Assembly (NCBI RefSeq): GCF_015667795.1
Contig: NZ_JADPEL010000025.1
Span: 1 to 43,657, forward strand
Direction of reading: 5' to 3'
Origin: Clostridium sp. D53t1_180928_C8
GTDB taxonomy: Bacteria; Bacillota; Clostridia; Clostridiales; Clostridiaceae
DNA: 43,657 bases
Both the position numbers and the translations under genes were made by a program. Of this stretch, positions 34,612-43,539 are shown piece after piece. The first letter of the stretch is position 1. Every line of letters starts with the position of its first letter. A model generated the notes under the pieces. It searched no databases, was not told the DNA's origin, and saw only the letters and a list, made by a program, of their open reading frames with translations.

Positions 34612-35454
34612 CTATAAAATTTCGTTAATACAATTTGAAAGTATTGCAAATTCTTCTATAGATAAAGTTTCGCCTCTTCTCTTAGGATCTACTCCAGCTT
34701 TTTCAAATGCAGCCTCAAGCTTTTCCTTTGCAGGACCTATACTTTTAACCCCATTCCATAAAGTCTTTCTTCTCATATTAAAAGAACTTCTTATTATATC
34801 AAAGAATAACTTTTCATTATCAACATTAACCTTTGGTTCATCTAATTTATCAAGCCTAATAACAATTGAATCAACTTTTGGTCTAGGAATAAAACAATTA
34901 GGTGGAACTCTTCTTACTATGCTAGTATTGCAATAATACTGAACTAATAAAGATAATGCTCCATAATCTTTGTTACCTGGATCTGCATTCATTCTTTCTG
35001 CAACCTCTTTTTGAATCATTATTGTTAATGACTTAAAATTATATCCTTCTTTAAGTAGCTTTACTATTATAGGTGTTGTAACATAATAAGGTAAATTCGC
35101 TACTAGCTTTACACTTTTTTCATCACCTATAACTTCATTAAAATCTACCTTTAATGCATCATTATGTATAAGTCTAAAATTAGGATTGTCTCCTAACTCT
35201 TGCTCTAATATAGGAATTAAATCATTATCTAACTCTATTGCTACTACTCTCTTTGCAGTTTTTAATAATTGAGCTGTTAAAGTACCAACTCCAGGTCCTA
35301 TTTCTATAACTAAGTCATCTTTACTAACTTCTGCACCAGAAACTATATCTCTTGGAACAGAGTCATCCACTAAAAAGTTTTGTCCTAAGCTCTTTGAAAA
35401 CTTAAAATTATATTTTTTAACTAACTCAGCCGTTTTTACATCTTTTATATCCAT
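34612..35454 (-). CDS. rsmA: 16S rRNA dimethyladenosine transferase (RsmA/KsgA)
   Basis: 280 residues. It dimethylates two adjacent adenosines near the 3' end of 16S rRNA. SAM-binding [15 protein letters not shown] near 49-63, catalytic [10 protein letters not shown], then [18 protein letters not shown] and a C-terminal helical domain ([11 protein letters not shown]). It starts immediately after the rnmV stop (TAG then ATG) with GAGGAG inside the end of rnmV, so the two are coupled. rnmV-rsmA is a conserved Firmicute pair. Confidence 0.96.
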   Translation of the reverse strand: MDIKDVKTAELVKKYNFKFSKSLGQNFLVDDSVPRDIVSGAEVSKDDLVIEIGPGVGTLTAQLLKTAKRVVAIELDNDLIPILEQELGDNPNFRLIHNDALKVDFNEVIGDEKSVKLVANLPYYVTTPIIVKLLKEGYNFKSLTIMIQKEVAERMNADPGNKDYGALSLLVQYYCNTSIVRRVPPNCFIPRPKVDSIVIRLDKLDEPKVNVDNEKLFFDIIRSSFNMRRKTLWNGVKSIGPAKEKLEAAFEKAGVDPKRRGETLSIEEFAILSNCINEIL

Positions 35455-36009
35455 CTATTTCTCCTCTTCTAACTCTTTATTCACATAATTAATAGCTTCT
35501 ATAAATTCTTCCTTAGTAATGCCATAATTATTTAATCTAGACAGCATTTGATTTGCATTTCCATAACCAATTCCCAACTTATTTCCAAGTTTTATTCTCC
35601 TTGCCTTTGCATTAGGATCTCCATTTAATCTAAAGAAAAACATATCTTGTGAATCAAAAATGTCTTCCTTTACTTCAATAGTAACTTTAGCTCTATTTAA
35701 AGCTTCTATTATAACTTCTGGTGTAGCATTTTCTACTCCTATATCATCATCTTTAATTCCATCTTCTTGTGCAATATATGCATGCTTTATTCCTGGAACT
35801 CTCTTTGCTATTATTTTTCTTATTTTTTCTCCAGCAAAATCAGGATCCGTTAAAACTATTACTCCTTTTCTTTTTTGTGCTTCCTTAATTCTTGCAATAA
35901 CCTTTGCATTTATTCCAAAACCACCAACAGCTATCATTTCCGCATCAACTGCTTTTTTAACAGCAGCTACATCATCTTTTCCTTCAACAACAATGACTTC
36001 TTTAATCAA
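35455..36009 (-). CDS. rnmV: Ribonuclease M5
   Basis: 184 residues. It matures 5S rRNA. TOPRIM fold with VVEGKDD (7-13) and the acidic pair in LTDPDFAGEKIRK; the GDPNAKARRIKLGNKLGIGYGNANQMLSRLN segment is typical of RNase M5. The start is TTG at 36009 behind AAGGAAG. It is coupled to rsmA. The 3D-domain gene upstream ends in a strong terminator, so rnmV needs its own promoter in 36010-36084. Confidence 0.94.
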   Translation of the reverse strand: MIKEVIVVEGKDDVAAVKKAVDAEMIAVGGFGINAKVIARIKEAQKRKGVIVLTDPDFAGEKIRKIIAKRVPGIKHAYIAQEDGIKDDDIGVENATPEVIIEALNRAKVTIEVKEDIFDSQDMFFFRLNGDPNAKARRIKLGNKLGIGYGNANQMLSRLNNYGITKEEFIEAINYVNKELEEEK

Positions 36010-36084
36010 GCTTCTCGCTTCCTTTCCTCTAATATCTCCTTTTAATTTATCCTTATATTACTCTTATGTCAAACTTTATCACGC

Positions 36085-36127
36085 AAAAAGGCTATATCAA
36101 AACTTTATGTTTTGATATAGCCTTTTT
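36085..36127. terminator. Terminator of the YabE-like gene
   Basis: A perfect 19-bp stem (36085-36103 with 36109-36127) with T-runs on both strands, 6 bases past the stop codon. Confidence 0.88.
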
Positions 36128-36133
36128 ATAGCT

Positions 36134-37183
36134 TTACCATTCTCCTGGATATGCTAAAATGTATACTGGTACATTATATTTTCTTCCCCATGATCTACAG
36201 TCCGATTCTGAACTAAGGAATACATCTATAATCTTGCCTTTTATAAGTCCACCAGTATCTGCTGCAATTGCTTTTCCGTAATTCTCTACGTAAACTAAAG
36301 AACCTAATGGTATTACTCTTGGGTCTACTGCTATTGTACTTATCCCACCTGGATTATAAACTGGTACTGTTCCAGTTGCAGTAATTGTATCTCCTGCATA
36401 AGCAGTAGATTCACAATAGATTAAATCTCTATACTCCATTTCACCATCTCTACTGGCAAATACTCTTCTAGTTCCTTGAGCTATAATTTCATTTACCGGT
36501 TCCTTAGTAACTGTGGATTGAACAATTTCTCTAGATACTTCAACTCCATCTTTTTTAACAACTTTATAAGTTATCTCTTTTTCACCAGCTGCACCAGCTT
36601 GTCTTACATCTTCAGTGTTAATATCTAGGTTGCCATCTTCTTCAACTATTGTCTCATAATCAATACTTTCTACTGCAACTTCATTTAACACTTCAACTTT
36701 AACTAATTGAACTTTAAGACTATCTGATATTTCAGTATCTAATGAAGGTGTTATTTCATCAACTCCTTCAATAAACTCAATGCCTTCAGCTTTTAGTTCA
36801 TCCTTTTCAGCTTCTATCATATCTTCTATAGTGTCTTCCGCAGTTTTTATAACAATTATTTTGTTACCAACTACCATTTCTACATCTACAGCTTTTTTAA
36901 TAGTAATAACATCCTTTGATGATATTTTTTCATTTAAAGCTGGTTGTACTTTATCCTTATGAGCTATTTCAATCTCATTTTCCTCAAGTACATCTTTAAC
37001 AGTCCCTTTATATGTTATAAATGATGCTTCTTTTCCGTCTATAATTATTACTATGTTTTTTCTTACACATGTAAATGTTATCGTTAATGCTATTATTAAA
37101 ACTCCAATAACACCTACCATTATTTTTGCCTTAGGACTATTAGAAAAATTGTTTTTTAAGTTTTCTTTCCATTTTTCAATCAT
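36134..37183 (-). CDS. YabE-like cell-wall protein (DUF348, G5 and 3D domains)
   Basis: 349 residues. A membrane anchor (about 20-40) is followed by two DUF348-type ubiquitin-like repeats (about 43-160), a G5 domain (about 170-245) and a C-terminal 3D domain (about 252-349) with the three Asp of the name: VDPRVIPLGSLVYVE, AADTGG, IDVF. The 3D domain has the Mlt/RpfB-like fold that cleaves glycan strands in peptidoglycan, so an extracytoplasmic wall hydrolase or spore-germination factor is likely. In Bacillus yabE also lies near rnmV and ksgA. It has a consensus promoter. Confidence 0.88.
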   Translation of the reverse strand: MIEKWKENLKNNFSNSPKAKIMVGVIGVLIIALTITFTCVRKNIVIIIDGKEASFITYKGTVKDVLEENEIEIAHKDKVQPALNEKISSKDVITIKKAVDVEMVVGNKIIVIKTAEDTIEDMIEAEKDELKAEGIEFIEGVDEITPSLDTEISDSLKVQLVKVEVLNEVAVESIDYETIVEEDGNLDINTEDVRQAGAAGEKEITYKVVKKDGVEVSREIVQSTVTKEPVNEIIAQGTRRVFASRDGEMEYRDLIYCESTAYAGDTITATGTVPVYNPGGISTIAVDPRVIPLGSLVYVENYGKAIAADTGGLIKGKIIDVFLSSESDCRSWGRKYNVPVYILAYPGEW

Positions 37184-37219
37184 CTACATTTAACCTCCCC
37201 TGGCAAGAGTGACCATTGA

Positions 37220-37248
37220 ATTATATAAATAATTCTTGTTTTTGTCAA
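37220..37248 (-). promoter_or_regulatory. Consensus sigma-A promoter of the YabE-like gene
   Basis: TTGACA (complement of 37243-37248), 17-base spacer, TATAAT (complement of 37220-37225), both boxes perfect. The leader is only about 30 bases. Confidence 0.8.
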
Positions 37249-37413
37249 ATTTTCCACCCTTGTTTTCATGAAACTGCTTTAAATGCATTTATTATGCATC
37301 ATAAATATTAATTGAAATAAAAAAAATAATGGCGTTTTTACAGTTTGAAGTTTGGTATATATAGACCGAAAGTTTTTTTCTAAAATTTTACAATTGTTAA
37401 TATTAATTTTACT

Positions 37414-38199
37414 TTATTTTCTATTTTGAATCAAGCTATGGAAATTGTCATTTACAGCCAAATTAACCTCTTTTGAGCTAATTTCTTTTATCTCAGCTAT
37501 TTTTTCTATTATATATCTAATATAATCTGATTTATTCCTTTTTCCTCTATTTGGTTGAGGTGCCATATATGGGCAATCAGTTTCTACTAATAATTTTTCA
37601 AGTGGAATTTCCTTCACTACATCACAAATCTTTTTAGCATTTTTAAATGTAACTACACCTGTTATTCCTATATAGTAACCTAATTTTACACATTCTTTTG
37701 CAAACTCTACACTACCTGAAAAACAATGAACAGTTCCTCTTACATTAGGAAATTCCTTCATTATATCTAATGTATCACCATGTGCATCTCTATCATGAAT
37801 TACTACAGGTAATCCCAGTTCTTCTGCCAATTTCATTTGTTCTCTAAATACTGTTTTTTGAATTTCCTTATCTGGATTTTCATCCCAATAATAATCTAAA
37901 CCTATTTCTCCTATAGCAATAATTTTTTTATTACTTTTATATAATCTTACTATTTCATCTCTTACACTTTCATCATAATCATTTGCATCACTCGGATGAA
38001 TTCCTAAAGCTCCATAAATAAAATCATGTTTTAAAGTTAATTCATTTGTAGTTATTAAACTTTTTTTAGAACAAGCACAATTTAATATTCCAACTACACC
38101 TGCGTTTCTTATTTGCTCTAAAACTATATCTCTATCCTCATCAAAAGCATCATCATCATAATGAGAATGTGTATCAAATATTTCATATTTAAATTCCAT
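37414..38199 (-). CDS. tatD: TatD-family metal-dependent deoxyribonuclease
   Basis: 261 residues. DTHSHYDDDAFDEDRD at 9-24 gives the first metal-binding His pair; GEIGLDYYWDENPDKEIQ the bridging Glu; VVIHDRDAHGDT and VHCFSGSVEFAKE the next His residues; ETDCPYMAPQPNRGKRN the final Asp. It fits TatD/YabD, a 3'-5' exonuclease on DNA. In Bacillus yabD follows metS; here a second MetRS gene stands immediately upstream, so the order is kept. GGGAG precedes the ATG. A terminator at 38262-38287 separates it from upstream transcripts. Confidence 0.93.
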   Translation of the reverse strand: MEFKYEIFDTHSHYDDDAFDEDRDIVLEQIRNAGVVGILNCACSKKSLITTNELTLKHDFIYGALGIHPSDANDYDESVRDEIVRLYKSNKKIIAIGEIGLDYYWDENPDKEIQKTVFREQMKLAEELGLPVVIHDRDAHGDTLDIMKEFPNVRGTVHCFSGSVEFAKECVKLGYYIGITGVVTFKNAKKICDVVKEIPLEKLLVETDCPYMAPQPNRGKRNKSDYIRYIIEKIAEIKEISSKEVNLAVNDNFHSLIQNRK

Positions 38200-38261
38200 A
38201 ATTAATCTCCCTTTTCATAACTAATAATATTATTCTACTGTTTATTATAACAAATTAAATA

Positions 38262-38287
38262 AAAAACTCAGAATATCCTGAGTTTTT
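38262..38287. terminator. Bidirectional terminator upstream of tatD
   Basis: AAAAACTCAG (38262-38271) pairs with CTGAGTTTTT (38278-38287). On the minus strand it can end transcripts arriving from the second MetRS gene. Confidence 0.75.
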
Positions 38288-38374
38288 ATATTAATTTTAT
38301 AGTAATATGTTGTTAAGATTTTCTTCAGATTTTTGACACCTAACTGACACAATTAAGGTTTATTATAATATTTG

Positions 38375-38520
38375 TAAAGTAGTTAAAGCATTATTATTTA
38401 CCCCTAAAACCATCTTTTAAATAGAGCTTCCAACCTCTCTATTGTGGTTAAGAAGTTACTTTTTAAATTGGTTTCCTAGAGTTATTCGTCCCCCAAATGA
38501 AATGACTCTAGGTTTTTTTT
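38375..38520 (+). ncRNA. Candidate structured RNA between tatD and the second MetRS gene
   Basis: Both neighbours are on the minus strand, yet a strong plus-strand terminator is here. Structure: AACCAT (38408-38413) pairs with GTGGTT (38444-38449) enclosing AATAGAG/CTCTATT (38420-38426, 38437-38443). AAACCA can pair instead with TGGTTT (38469-38474). A 12-bp terminator (38475-38486 with 38501-38512) and T8 follow. A TATAAT box is at 38364-38369; upstream, TGACAC occurs twice, 11 bases apart. I cannot match it to a known family. Confidence 0.45.
38475..38520 (+). terminator. Plus-strand terminator with no plus-strand gene before it
   Basis: A 12-bp stem with one G-T pair, loop of 14 bases and T8 (38513-38520). 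On the minus strand no T-tract follows the stem, so it is directional. It ends 4 bases before the stop codon of the oppositely oriented gene. Confidence 0.7.
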
Positions 38521-38523
38521 ATT

Positions 38524-40152
38524 CTAAATTCTTTCTTCCTTCAATCTAACCATTTCTTCTGACACTTTTTTCTTATCAATTTTATTAAATAAAATATCAC
38601 ACTCTCTAATTATTCCTTCTTTTTTTTCTTCAAAACTCCAAACACCATTTCCTAAATTTAATGAAGCTTTTATTTTCTCACAAGTTTCAGGCATAAATGG
38701 ATACAATAAATTAGAAAGATTTATTATTATTTGAATACAATTATATATTATAGTTTTACATTTTAATGGATTCTGACTTAATAAATCCCATGCCTTATTA
38801 TTCTCAAAATACTTATTTCCTTTTTTACATAAATTCATTATATCAATAAGACTTTCGCTAAAATGTCCCTCTTCGATCTTATCTCCAACATTAAAGTATA
38901 AATTTAATATTTCACCTTTTAACTTCTCATCCATATTTCCATTTGGTATTCTATTAGAATAATTTTTCTTTGAAAAAACCAATACTTTATTTACAAAATT
39001 AGATAATTCACTAACTAAGTCATTATTATGAATATTTATATATTCTCTCCAAGTAAAATCAGTATCTTTATCCTCTGGTGAATTTAAAGTTAAATAATAT
39101 CTAAAGCTATCAACATTATATTTCTTACAAATATAATCAGCCCATATAGCCCAATTTTTCACAGTTGAAAATGACTTTCCTTCTAGCTTTAAATGTTCAC
39201 TTGATATTATACGTAAATTGGGATTTTTTATACCAAGACCTGCAAGTATAGCCGGGAATATAACAGTGTGGAATGGAATATTATCTTTTCCATGAATAAA
39301 ATAAATTCTCGAATCTTCACCTTCCCAATATTCCTTATAATCTTCTCCACGTTCTTCTAAACATTTCATACTAGCAGTTAAATATCCCATAACAGCCTCA
39401 ATCCATACGAATATTTTTTTATCCTCATAACCATCTAAAGGAACATCTACACCCCAATTAAAATCTCTAGTTACAGCTCTATCTCTTAAACCTTCATCCA
39501 AATATCTTTTTAATATTTTTTGTGCATTTTCTCTCCAGCCATATTGTCTTATATATAACCTTTTTACATCATTTTCAAACTTAGCTAATGTAAAAAATAA
39601 ATGTTTTGTTTCTTTTAAAATAGGCTTAGAGTTACAATTCTTACATTTAATATTTATTAATTCACTAGAGTCAAATTCTTGGTTACAATTTTCACATCCA
39701 TCTCCTGTAGCTTCATTACCACATTTAGGACAACTTCCTATAATATATCTATCTGATAAATATTCATTACAATTTTCACAAAAAGTCTGTTCTACTGATT
39801 TTTCATATATATATCCTTTTTTATACAGTTGTAATATAAAATCCTTTACCTTTTCTTCGTGATATTTTGAATGTGTCTTTGAAAAAATATCAAAGGAAAA
39901 TCTTAACGAATTAAAACATTTTTTAAATTCATTATGGTATTTTTCCACAGCTTCTAAAGGTGTAATCCCTTCTTCTTTTGCTTTCATTGTAACAGGTGTT
40001 CCATGACAGTCAGTCCCTGAAAGAAAAACAACTTCATCCCCCATCATCCTATGGTATCTAGCTAAAATATCCCCCGGTAATAATACTGAAATTCTACCTA
40101 AATGCAAAGGTCCGTTTGCATAAGGCCATGCATTACCTATAATAATATTCAT
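38524..40152 (-). CDS. Second methionyl-tRNA synthetase-like protein (MetG1/archaeal-like type)
   Basis: 542 residues, unlike the 647-residue MetG next to it. The HIGH motif is HLGR (17-20). The connective domain has four zinc knuckles (Cys125/128, 141/144, 153/156, 170/173), so two zinc sites. The KMSKS region is LEGKSFSTVKN (323-333), where relatives usually have K-I/F-S-T-S-R; the second basic position is replaced. A helical anticodon-binding domain follows (about 365-520), and the C-terminal tRNA-binding OB domain is absent. It may be an auxiliary or drug-tolerant MetRS, or a paralogue with another task. The ATG at 40152 (MNIIIG) lies after AAGGGGGG; an upstream TTG at 40173 would include that site. 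No T-box precedes it. Confidence 0.82.
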   Translation of the reverse strand: MNIIIGNAWPYANGPLHLGRISVLLPGDILARYHRMMGDEVVFLSGTDCHGTPVTMKAKEEGITPLEAVEKYHNEFKKCFNSLRFSFDIFSKTHSKYHEEKVKDFILQLYKKGYIYEKSVEQTFCENCNEYLSDRYIIGSCPKCGNEATGDGCENCNQEFDSSELINIKCKNCNSKPILKETKHLFFTLAKFENDVKRLYIRQYGWRENAQKILKRYLDEGLRDRAVTRDFNWGVDVPLDGYEDKKIFVWIEAVMGYLTASMKCLEERGEDYKEYWEGEDSRIYFIHGKDNIPFHTVIFPAILAGLGIKNPNLRIISSEHLKLEGKSFSTVKNWAIWADYICKKYNVDSFRYYLTLNSPEDKDTDFTWREYINIHNNDLVSELSNFVNKVLVFSKKNYSNRIPNGNMDEKLKGEILNLYFNVGDKIEEGHFSESLIDIMNLCKKGNKYFENNKAWDLLSQNPLKCKTIIYNCIQIIINLSNLLYPFMPETCEKIKASLNLGNGVWSFEEKKEGIIRECDILFNKIDKKKVSEEMVRLKEERI

Positions 40153-40187
40153 TAAATCCCCCCTTTTAATCAATAAAAAGTTATAGT

Positions 40188-40214
40188 AAAAAAGTCAGCA
40201 TAGCTGACTTTTTT
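40188..40214. terminator. Bidirectional terminator after metG
   Basis: AAAAAAGTCAGC (40188-40199), ATA loop, GCTGACTTTTTT (40203-40214): a perfect 12-bp stem with A/T ends on both strands. It separates metG from the second MetRS gene. Confidence 0.8.
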
Positions 40215-40305
40215 ATATTTTCTAAAGCTGATCTAAGATGACTTTATTTCTTAACTTGAAACTTGTCACTCTTAACTTAATTCACTTGCAGCTTGTTGCT
40301 CTCAA

Positions 40306-40387
40306 TTTATAAGGAAACATACTACTTCCTTAAGTCATAGATGTAAGTTGAACTAACTAAACCAAAGATTTAGATCTTCACTTATCT
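40306..40387 (-). repeat. Structured intergenic repeat, copy B, overlapping the metG stop
   Basis: Best-preserved copy: AAGGAA pairs with TTCCTT (40311-40316 and 40325-40330), followed by the GATGTAAGTTGAAC block and the CTAAA/TTTAG hairpin closed by TAAGT/ACTTA. The final CTTATC contains the TAA stop of metG (40382-40384). The region 40215-40305 before it is an AT-rich stretch of near-repeats (AACTTG, CACTT) without a gene. Confidence 0.55.
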
Positions 40388-42325
40388 TACCTGACTTCCT
40401 GTTTGTAATTCTCCTGGATTTACTAAACTTAATATGCTGTCATCATCAGTAGATGCTGCTAATATCATACCTTGTGATAATTCCCCTCTTAAAGTAACTG
40501 GTTTTAAGTTAGCCACTAAAACCACATATTTTCCAACTAACTCTTCTGGTTTATAGTGCATCGCTATTCCCGAAACCACTTGTCTTTCTTCACCATTTAA
40601 ATCAACTGTTAATTTTAATAATTTTTTAGCCTTTTTAACTGGCTCACAAGCTAATACTTTAACAACTCTTAAATCTATCTTTTCAAAATCTTCTATAGTT
40701 ATTTCTTCTTTGATTGGTTGCATTTTATACTCTTCTTTTGGCTTGTTAGCTTCAAGTTGAGCTAATCTCATTTCTTCTAACTCTTCTAAAGTTTTTACTA
40801 CATCTATTCTTGGGAATAAAGCTTCACCTTTTTTAACTTCTGTCCCTGGAGTTGTTCCATCAAATCCAGCTAATGAGTCCCAAGTTGTTGTAGTTATATT
40901 TAATTGAGTATTTATTTTTTCACTTGTACTTGGTAAGAATGCAGATAATAATACAGATGCAAATCTTAAGCTTTCAGCTAAATTATATAAAACTGTACCT
41001 AATCTTTCTTTCTTTTCTTCATCCTTAGCAAGTATCCAAGGAGTTGTTTCATCTATATATTTATTAGCTCTTCCAATAAGTGCAAATATATCTTCTAAAG
41101 CTTCTGGAATTCTTAAATTATCAATTGCTTTTGTCACCTTGACTGGAGTTTCTAAAGCTAAGCTAATTAATTCATTGTCAATATCTTCTTTAGCTGTAGG
41201 TGCTGGTATAACTCCTCCAAAGTATTTTTCAATCATTGCAACTGTTCTTGATAATAAGTTACCAAGATCATTACAAAGGTCTGAATTAATCTTCTTTATA
41301 AATATTTCATTATTAAATAATCCATCTGCTCCAAATGGAATTTCTCTTAATAAATAATATCTAACTGCATCAACACCAAACTTATCTACTAAAACTACTG
41401 GATCAACAACATTTCCCTTAGACTTTGACATCTTTCCACCATCAACAAGTAACCATCCATGACCAAATACTTGCTTTGGTAACTCTTGTCCTAATGCCAT
41501 TAACATAATTGGCCAATAGATAGTGTGGAATCTTAATATATCTTTACCTATTAAATGTACATCTGCTGGCCAGTATTTCTTATATAATTCATCATTATCT
41601 GAACCATAACCTAAAGCAGATATATAATTTGATAATGCATCTATCCAAACATAAACTACATGTCCTTCATCAAACGTTACAGGAACTCCCCAATTAAAGC
41701 TTGTTCTTGAAACACAAAGGTCTTGTAATCCTGGTTTTAAGAAGTTATTAACCATTTCATTTTTTCTCGATTCTGGTTGAATAAATTCTGGATGAGCTTC
41801 TATATACGCCATTAATCTATCTGCATATTTACTCATTCTAAAGAAATAAGCTTCTTCCTTTGATTTTTCAACTGGTCTTCCACAGTCTGGGCAATTTCCA
41901 TTTACTAATTGAGTCTCAGTCCAGAAAGATTCACATGGAGTACAGTATAGTCCTTCATATGAAGATTTATATATATCTCCTTGATCATATAATTGTTTAA
42001 ATATTTTTTGAACAGTTTTCTTATGATAATCATCTGTTGTTCTTATAAATTTATCATAGCTAATATCCATCATGCTCCATAGATCTTTAATCCCAGCAAC
42101 AATTTCATCAACATGTTCCTTTGGAGTTATACCTTTTTCCTCAGCTATTCTTTGAATCTTTTGTCCATGCTCATCAGTTCCTGTTAAGAACATTACATCA
42201 TATCCATTTAATCTTTTAAATCTAGCTAATGCATCGGCTGCTACTGTTGTATAAGTATTTCCAATGTGAAGTTTAGTTGATGGATAATAAATAGGTGTAG
42301 TTATATAATATGGTTTTTTTGTCAT
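40382..42325 (-). CDS. metG: Methionyl-tRNA synthetase
   Basis: 647 residues. It charges initiator and elongator tRNA-Met. HIGN (20-23) is the HIGH motif, KMSKS is exact at 298-302 (DGGKMSKSKGNVVDP), and one zinc knuckle pair CTPC...CPDC (128-148) is present. The anticodon-binding helices (about 350-500) lead through a linker to a C-terminal Trbp111-type tRNA-binding OB domain (about 545-647, ending SQGMILAASTDD). It is the Bacillus MetS type. GGAGGAAG is the ribosome site. Controlled by an ATG-specifier T-box. Confidence 0.96.
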   Translation of the reverse strand: MTKKPYYITTPIYYPSTKLHIGNTYTTVAADALARFKRLNGYDVMFLTGTDEHGQKIQRIAEEKGITPKEHVDEIVAGIKDLWSMMDISYDKFIRTTDDYHKKTVQKIFKQLYDQGDIYKSSYEGLYCTPCESFWTETQLVNGNCPDCGRPVEKSKEEAYFFRMSKYADRLMAYIEAHPEFIQPESRKNEMVNNFLKPGLQDLCVSRTSFNWGVPVTFDEGHVVYVWIDALSNYISALGYGSDNDELYKKYWPADVHLIGKDILRFHTIYWPIMLMALGQELPKQVFGHGWLLVDGGKMSKSKGNVVDPVVLVDKFGVDAVRYYLLREIPFGADGLFNNEIFIKKINSDLCNDLGNLLSRTVAMIEKYFGGVIPAPTAKEDIDNELISLALETPVKVTKAIDNLRIPEALEDIFALIGRANKYIDETTPWILAKDEEKKERLGTVLYNLAESLRFASVLLSAFLPSTSEKINTQLNITTTTWDSLAGFDGTTPGTEVKKGEALFPRIDVVKTLEELEEMRLAQLEANKPKEEYKMQPIKEEITIEDFEKIDLRVVKVLACEPVKKAKKLLKLTVDLNGEERQVVSGIAMHYKPEELVGKYVVLVANLKPVTLRGELSQGMILAASTDDDSILSLVNPGELQTGSQVR

Positions 42326-42454
42326 TTTTTCTTCCTCCTCTTTTTCGTTAACAACTTACAGCTAAAAATTTATAGTTATAAACTTAGAATATTAATTTAA
42401 AATACTTCCTAATTTTCAATATACCTTCTAACTTCTAACTAAAAACTACTAACT

Positions 42455-42723
42455 AAAAAAAGCCTCTATATAGGCTTATATACCCATATAGAGGCGTTAT
42501 ATACGCGTTACCACTCTATTTTATATTTATTTCACAATAAATATCTCACTAGGTGACTATCATCACCCTGCAATATAACGGTTGCTACCGTATTACCCTA
42601 ACTATAAAGCTCAGATAATCTGCTCCAAGACCATCTTCATAAAGTTTAATATCACTAGTTTTCACCATTCCTAGCTCTCTTTAGATATCTTCCTAAACTA
42701 CTCTTCTCTTCTATGCATTTATT
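42455..42723 (-). promoter_or_regulatory. metG: T-box riboswitch of metG (ATG specifier)
   Basis: On the minus strand: stem I with an apical GGAATGGTG, the specifier ATG (complement of 42632-42634) in GAAGATGGTCTTGGAG, an AGAGTGGTAACGCG T-box (complement of 42504-42517), and a terminator GCCTCTATAT/ATATAGAGGC (42462-42471 with 42486-42495) with a T-run of about seven. The T-box has AAC where the consensus is ACC. The rest of 42326-42454 is AT-rich with repeated CTAACT motifs and no gene. Confidence 0.92.
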
Positions 42724-42729
42724 AGTTTT

Positions 42730-42758
42730 ATAATATTCTAAAATGTAAAAACTGTCAA
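42730..42758 (-). promoter_or_regulatory. Promoter of metG
   Basis: TTGACA (complement of 42753-42758), 17-base spacer, TATTAT (complement of 42730-42735). It would start transcription at about 42723, the beginning of the T-box leader. Confidence 0.75.
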
Positions 42759-42965
42759 TAAGTTAAAGTTCAAATTTAAGATTCTCATTAAATTATACTT
42801 CTATATCTATTATTACCTTCTAATTCAATATTTAAAACTTATTTTCCTTTATATTAATAATAAATACTATATTTTTATTTGATTTTTTCTTTCAAAAATA
42901 TTATGTATAATAATGCAATTTTCCTATTTATTAGATATAATATCTTAAGGATAGGAGGCTTAATT

Positions 42966-43463
42966 ATGGAGAACTTTAAATTTCCTAAAATTGGACTTAG
43001 AACAATAAAATCAGGCATTGCAGTTTTCTTATGCTTATTACTTTTACCTAATGAGCCTTTTTTTGCATGCCTTACAGCTGTTATTTGTTTACAAGACACT
43101 GTTTACAATTCAATTCATATGGGTATTAATCGTGGTGGTGGAACCATAATTGGTGCTAGTTTTGGTTTGGTATTTCTATTATTTTTTAGAACATTAGAAA
43201 ATCATATACATAATACTTATATATCAAAGCCATTAATTTATATAATTATTTCCCTGGGAATTATTTTAATGATTTATATTTGTAACATTCTTAAAAGGCC
43301 TGGTGCTATAAATATAACATGTATAGCATTTTTAGGAGTTACTACAGCTCACGCTTATAGTGATCCTCTATTTTATGCAACTAACAGAATGGTCGAAACA
43401 TTACTTGGAATATTAATTTCAATATTAGTAAATAGACTAATAACTCCACCCCCACATAAATAG
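42966..43463 (+). CDS. FUSC/aromatic-acid-exporter-type membrane protein, small
   Basis: 165 residues. Four to five hydrophobic helices (about 13-27, 34-46, 56-74, 87-108, 114-130, 140-158). RTIKSGIAVFLCLLL, the FACLTAVICLQDTVYNSIHMGINRGGGTIIGA turn and ETLLGILISILVNRLITP are the FUSC/ArAE N-terminal pattern. It has only the membrane half; large ArAE exporters add cytoplasmic domains and a second membrane half, so it probably works as an oligomer. ATG 42966 is preceded by AGGAGG; frames opening further upstream are not needed. The substrate is unknown. Confidence 0.8.
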   Translation: MENFKFPKIGLRTIKSGIAVFLCLLLLPNEPFFACLTAVICLQDTVYNSIHMGINRGGGTIIGASFGLVFLLFFRTLENHIHNTYISKPLIYIIISLGIILMIYICNILKRPGAINITCIAFLGVTTAHAYSDPLFYATNRMVETLLGILISILVNRLITPPPHK

Positions 43464-43539
43464 TTAATAGTATTAAATTAGTAGTTAAAAATGAATCTAC
43501 TATATAAAAACTTCTAAAATACATATTTTCTAAACTCTA

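Noticed and set aside
38375-38520. 6S RNA, SRP RNA or a c-di-GMP, SAM or cobalamin riboswitch
   Set aside because: None of the conserved core sequences of these families is present; left as unassigned.
42340-42460. CTAACT/AACTTA-rich stretches as functional repeats
   Set aside because: They look like drifted low-complexity AT-rich sequence, without stable pairing or a consistent unit.
42879-42965. N-terminal extension of the FUSC-type protein
   Set aside because: AGGAGG directly before the ATG at 42966 and the family pattern from MENFKFPKIGLRT favour the shorter form.
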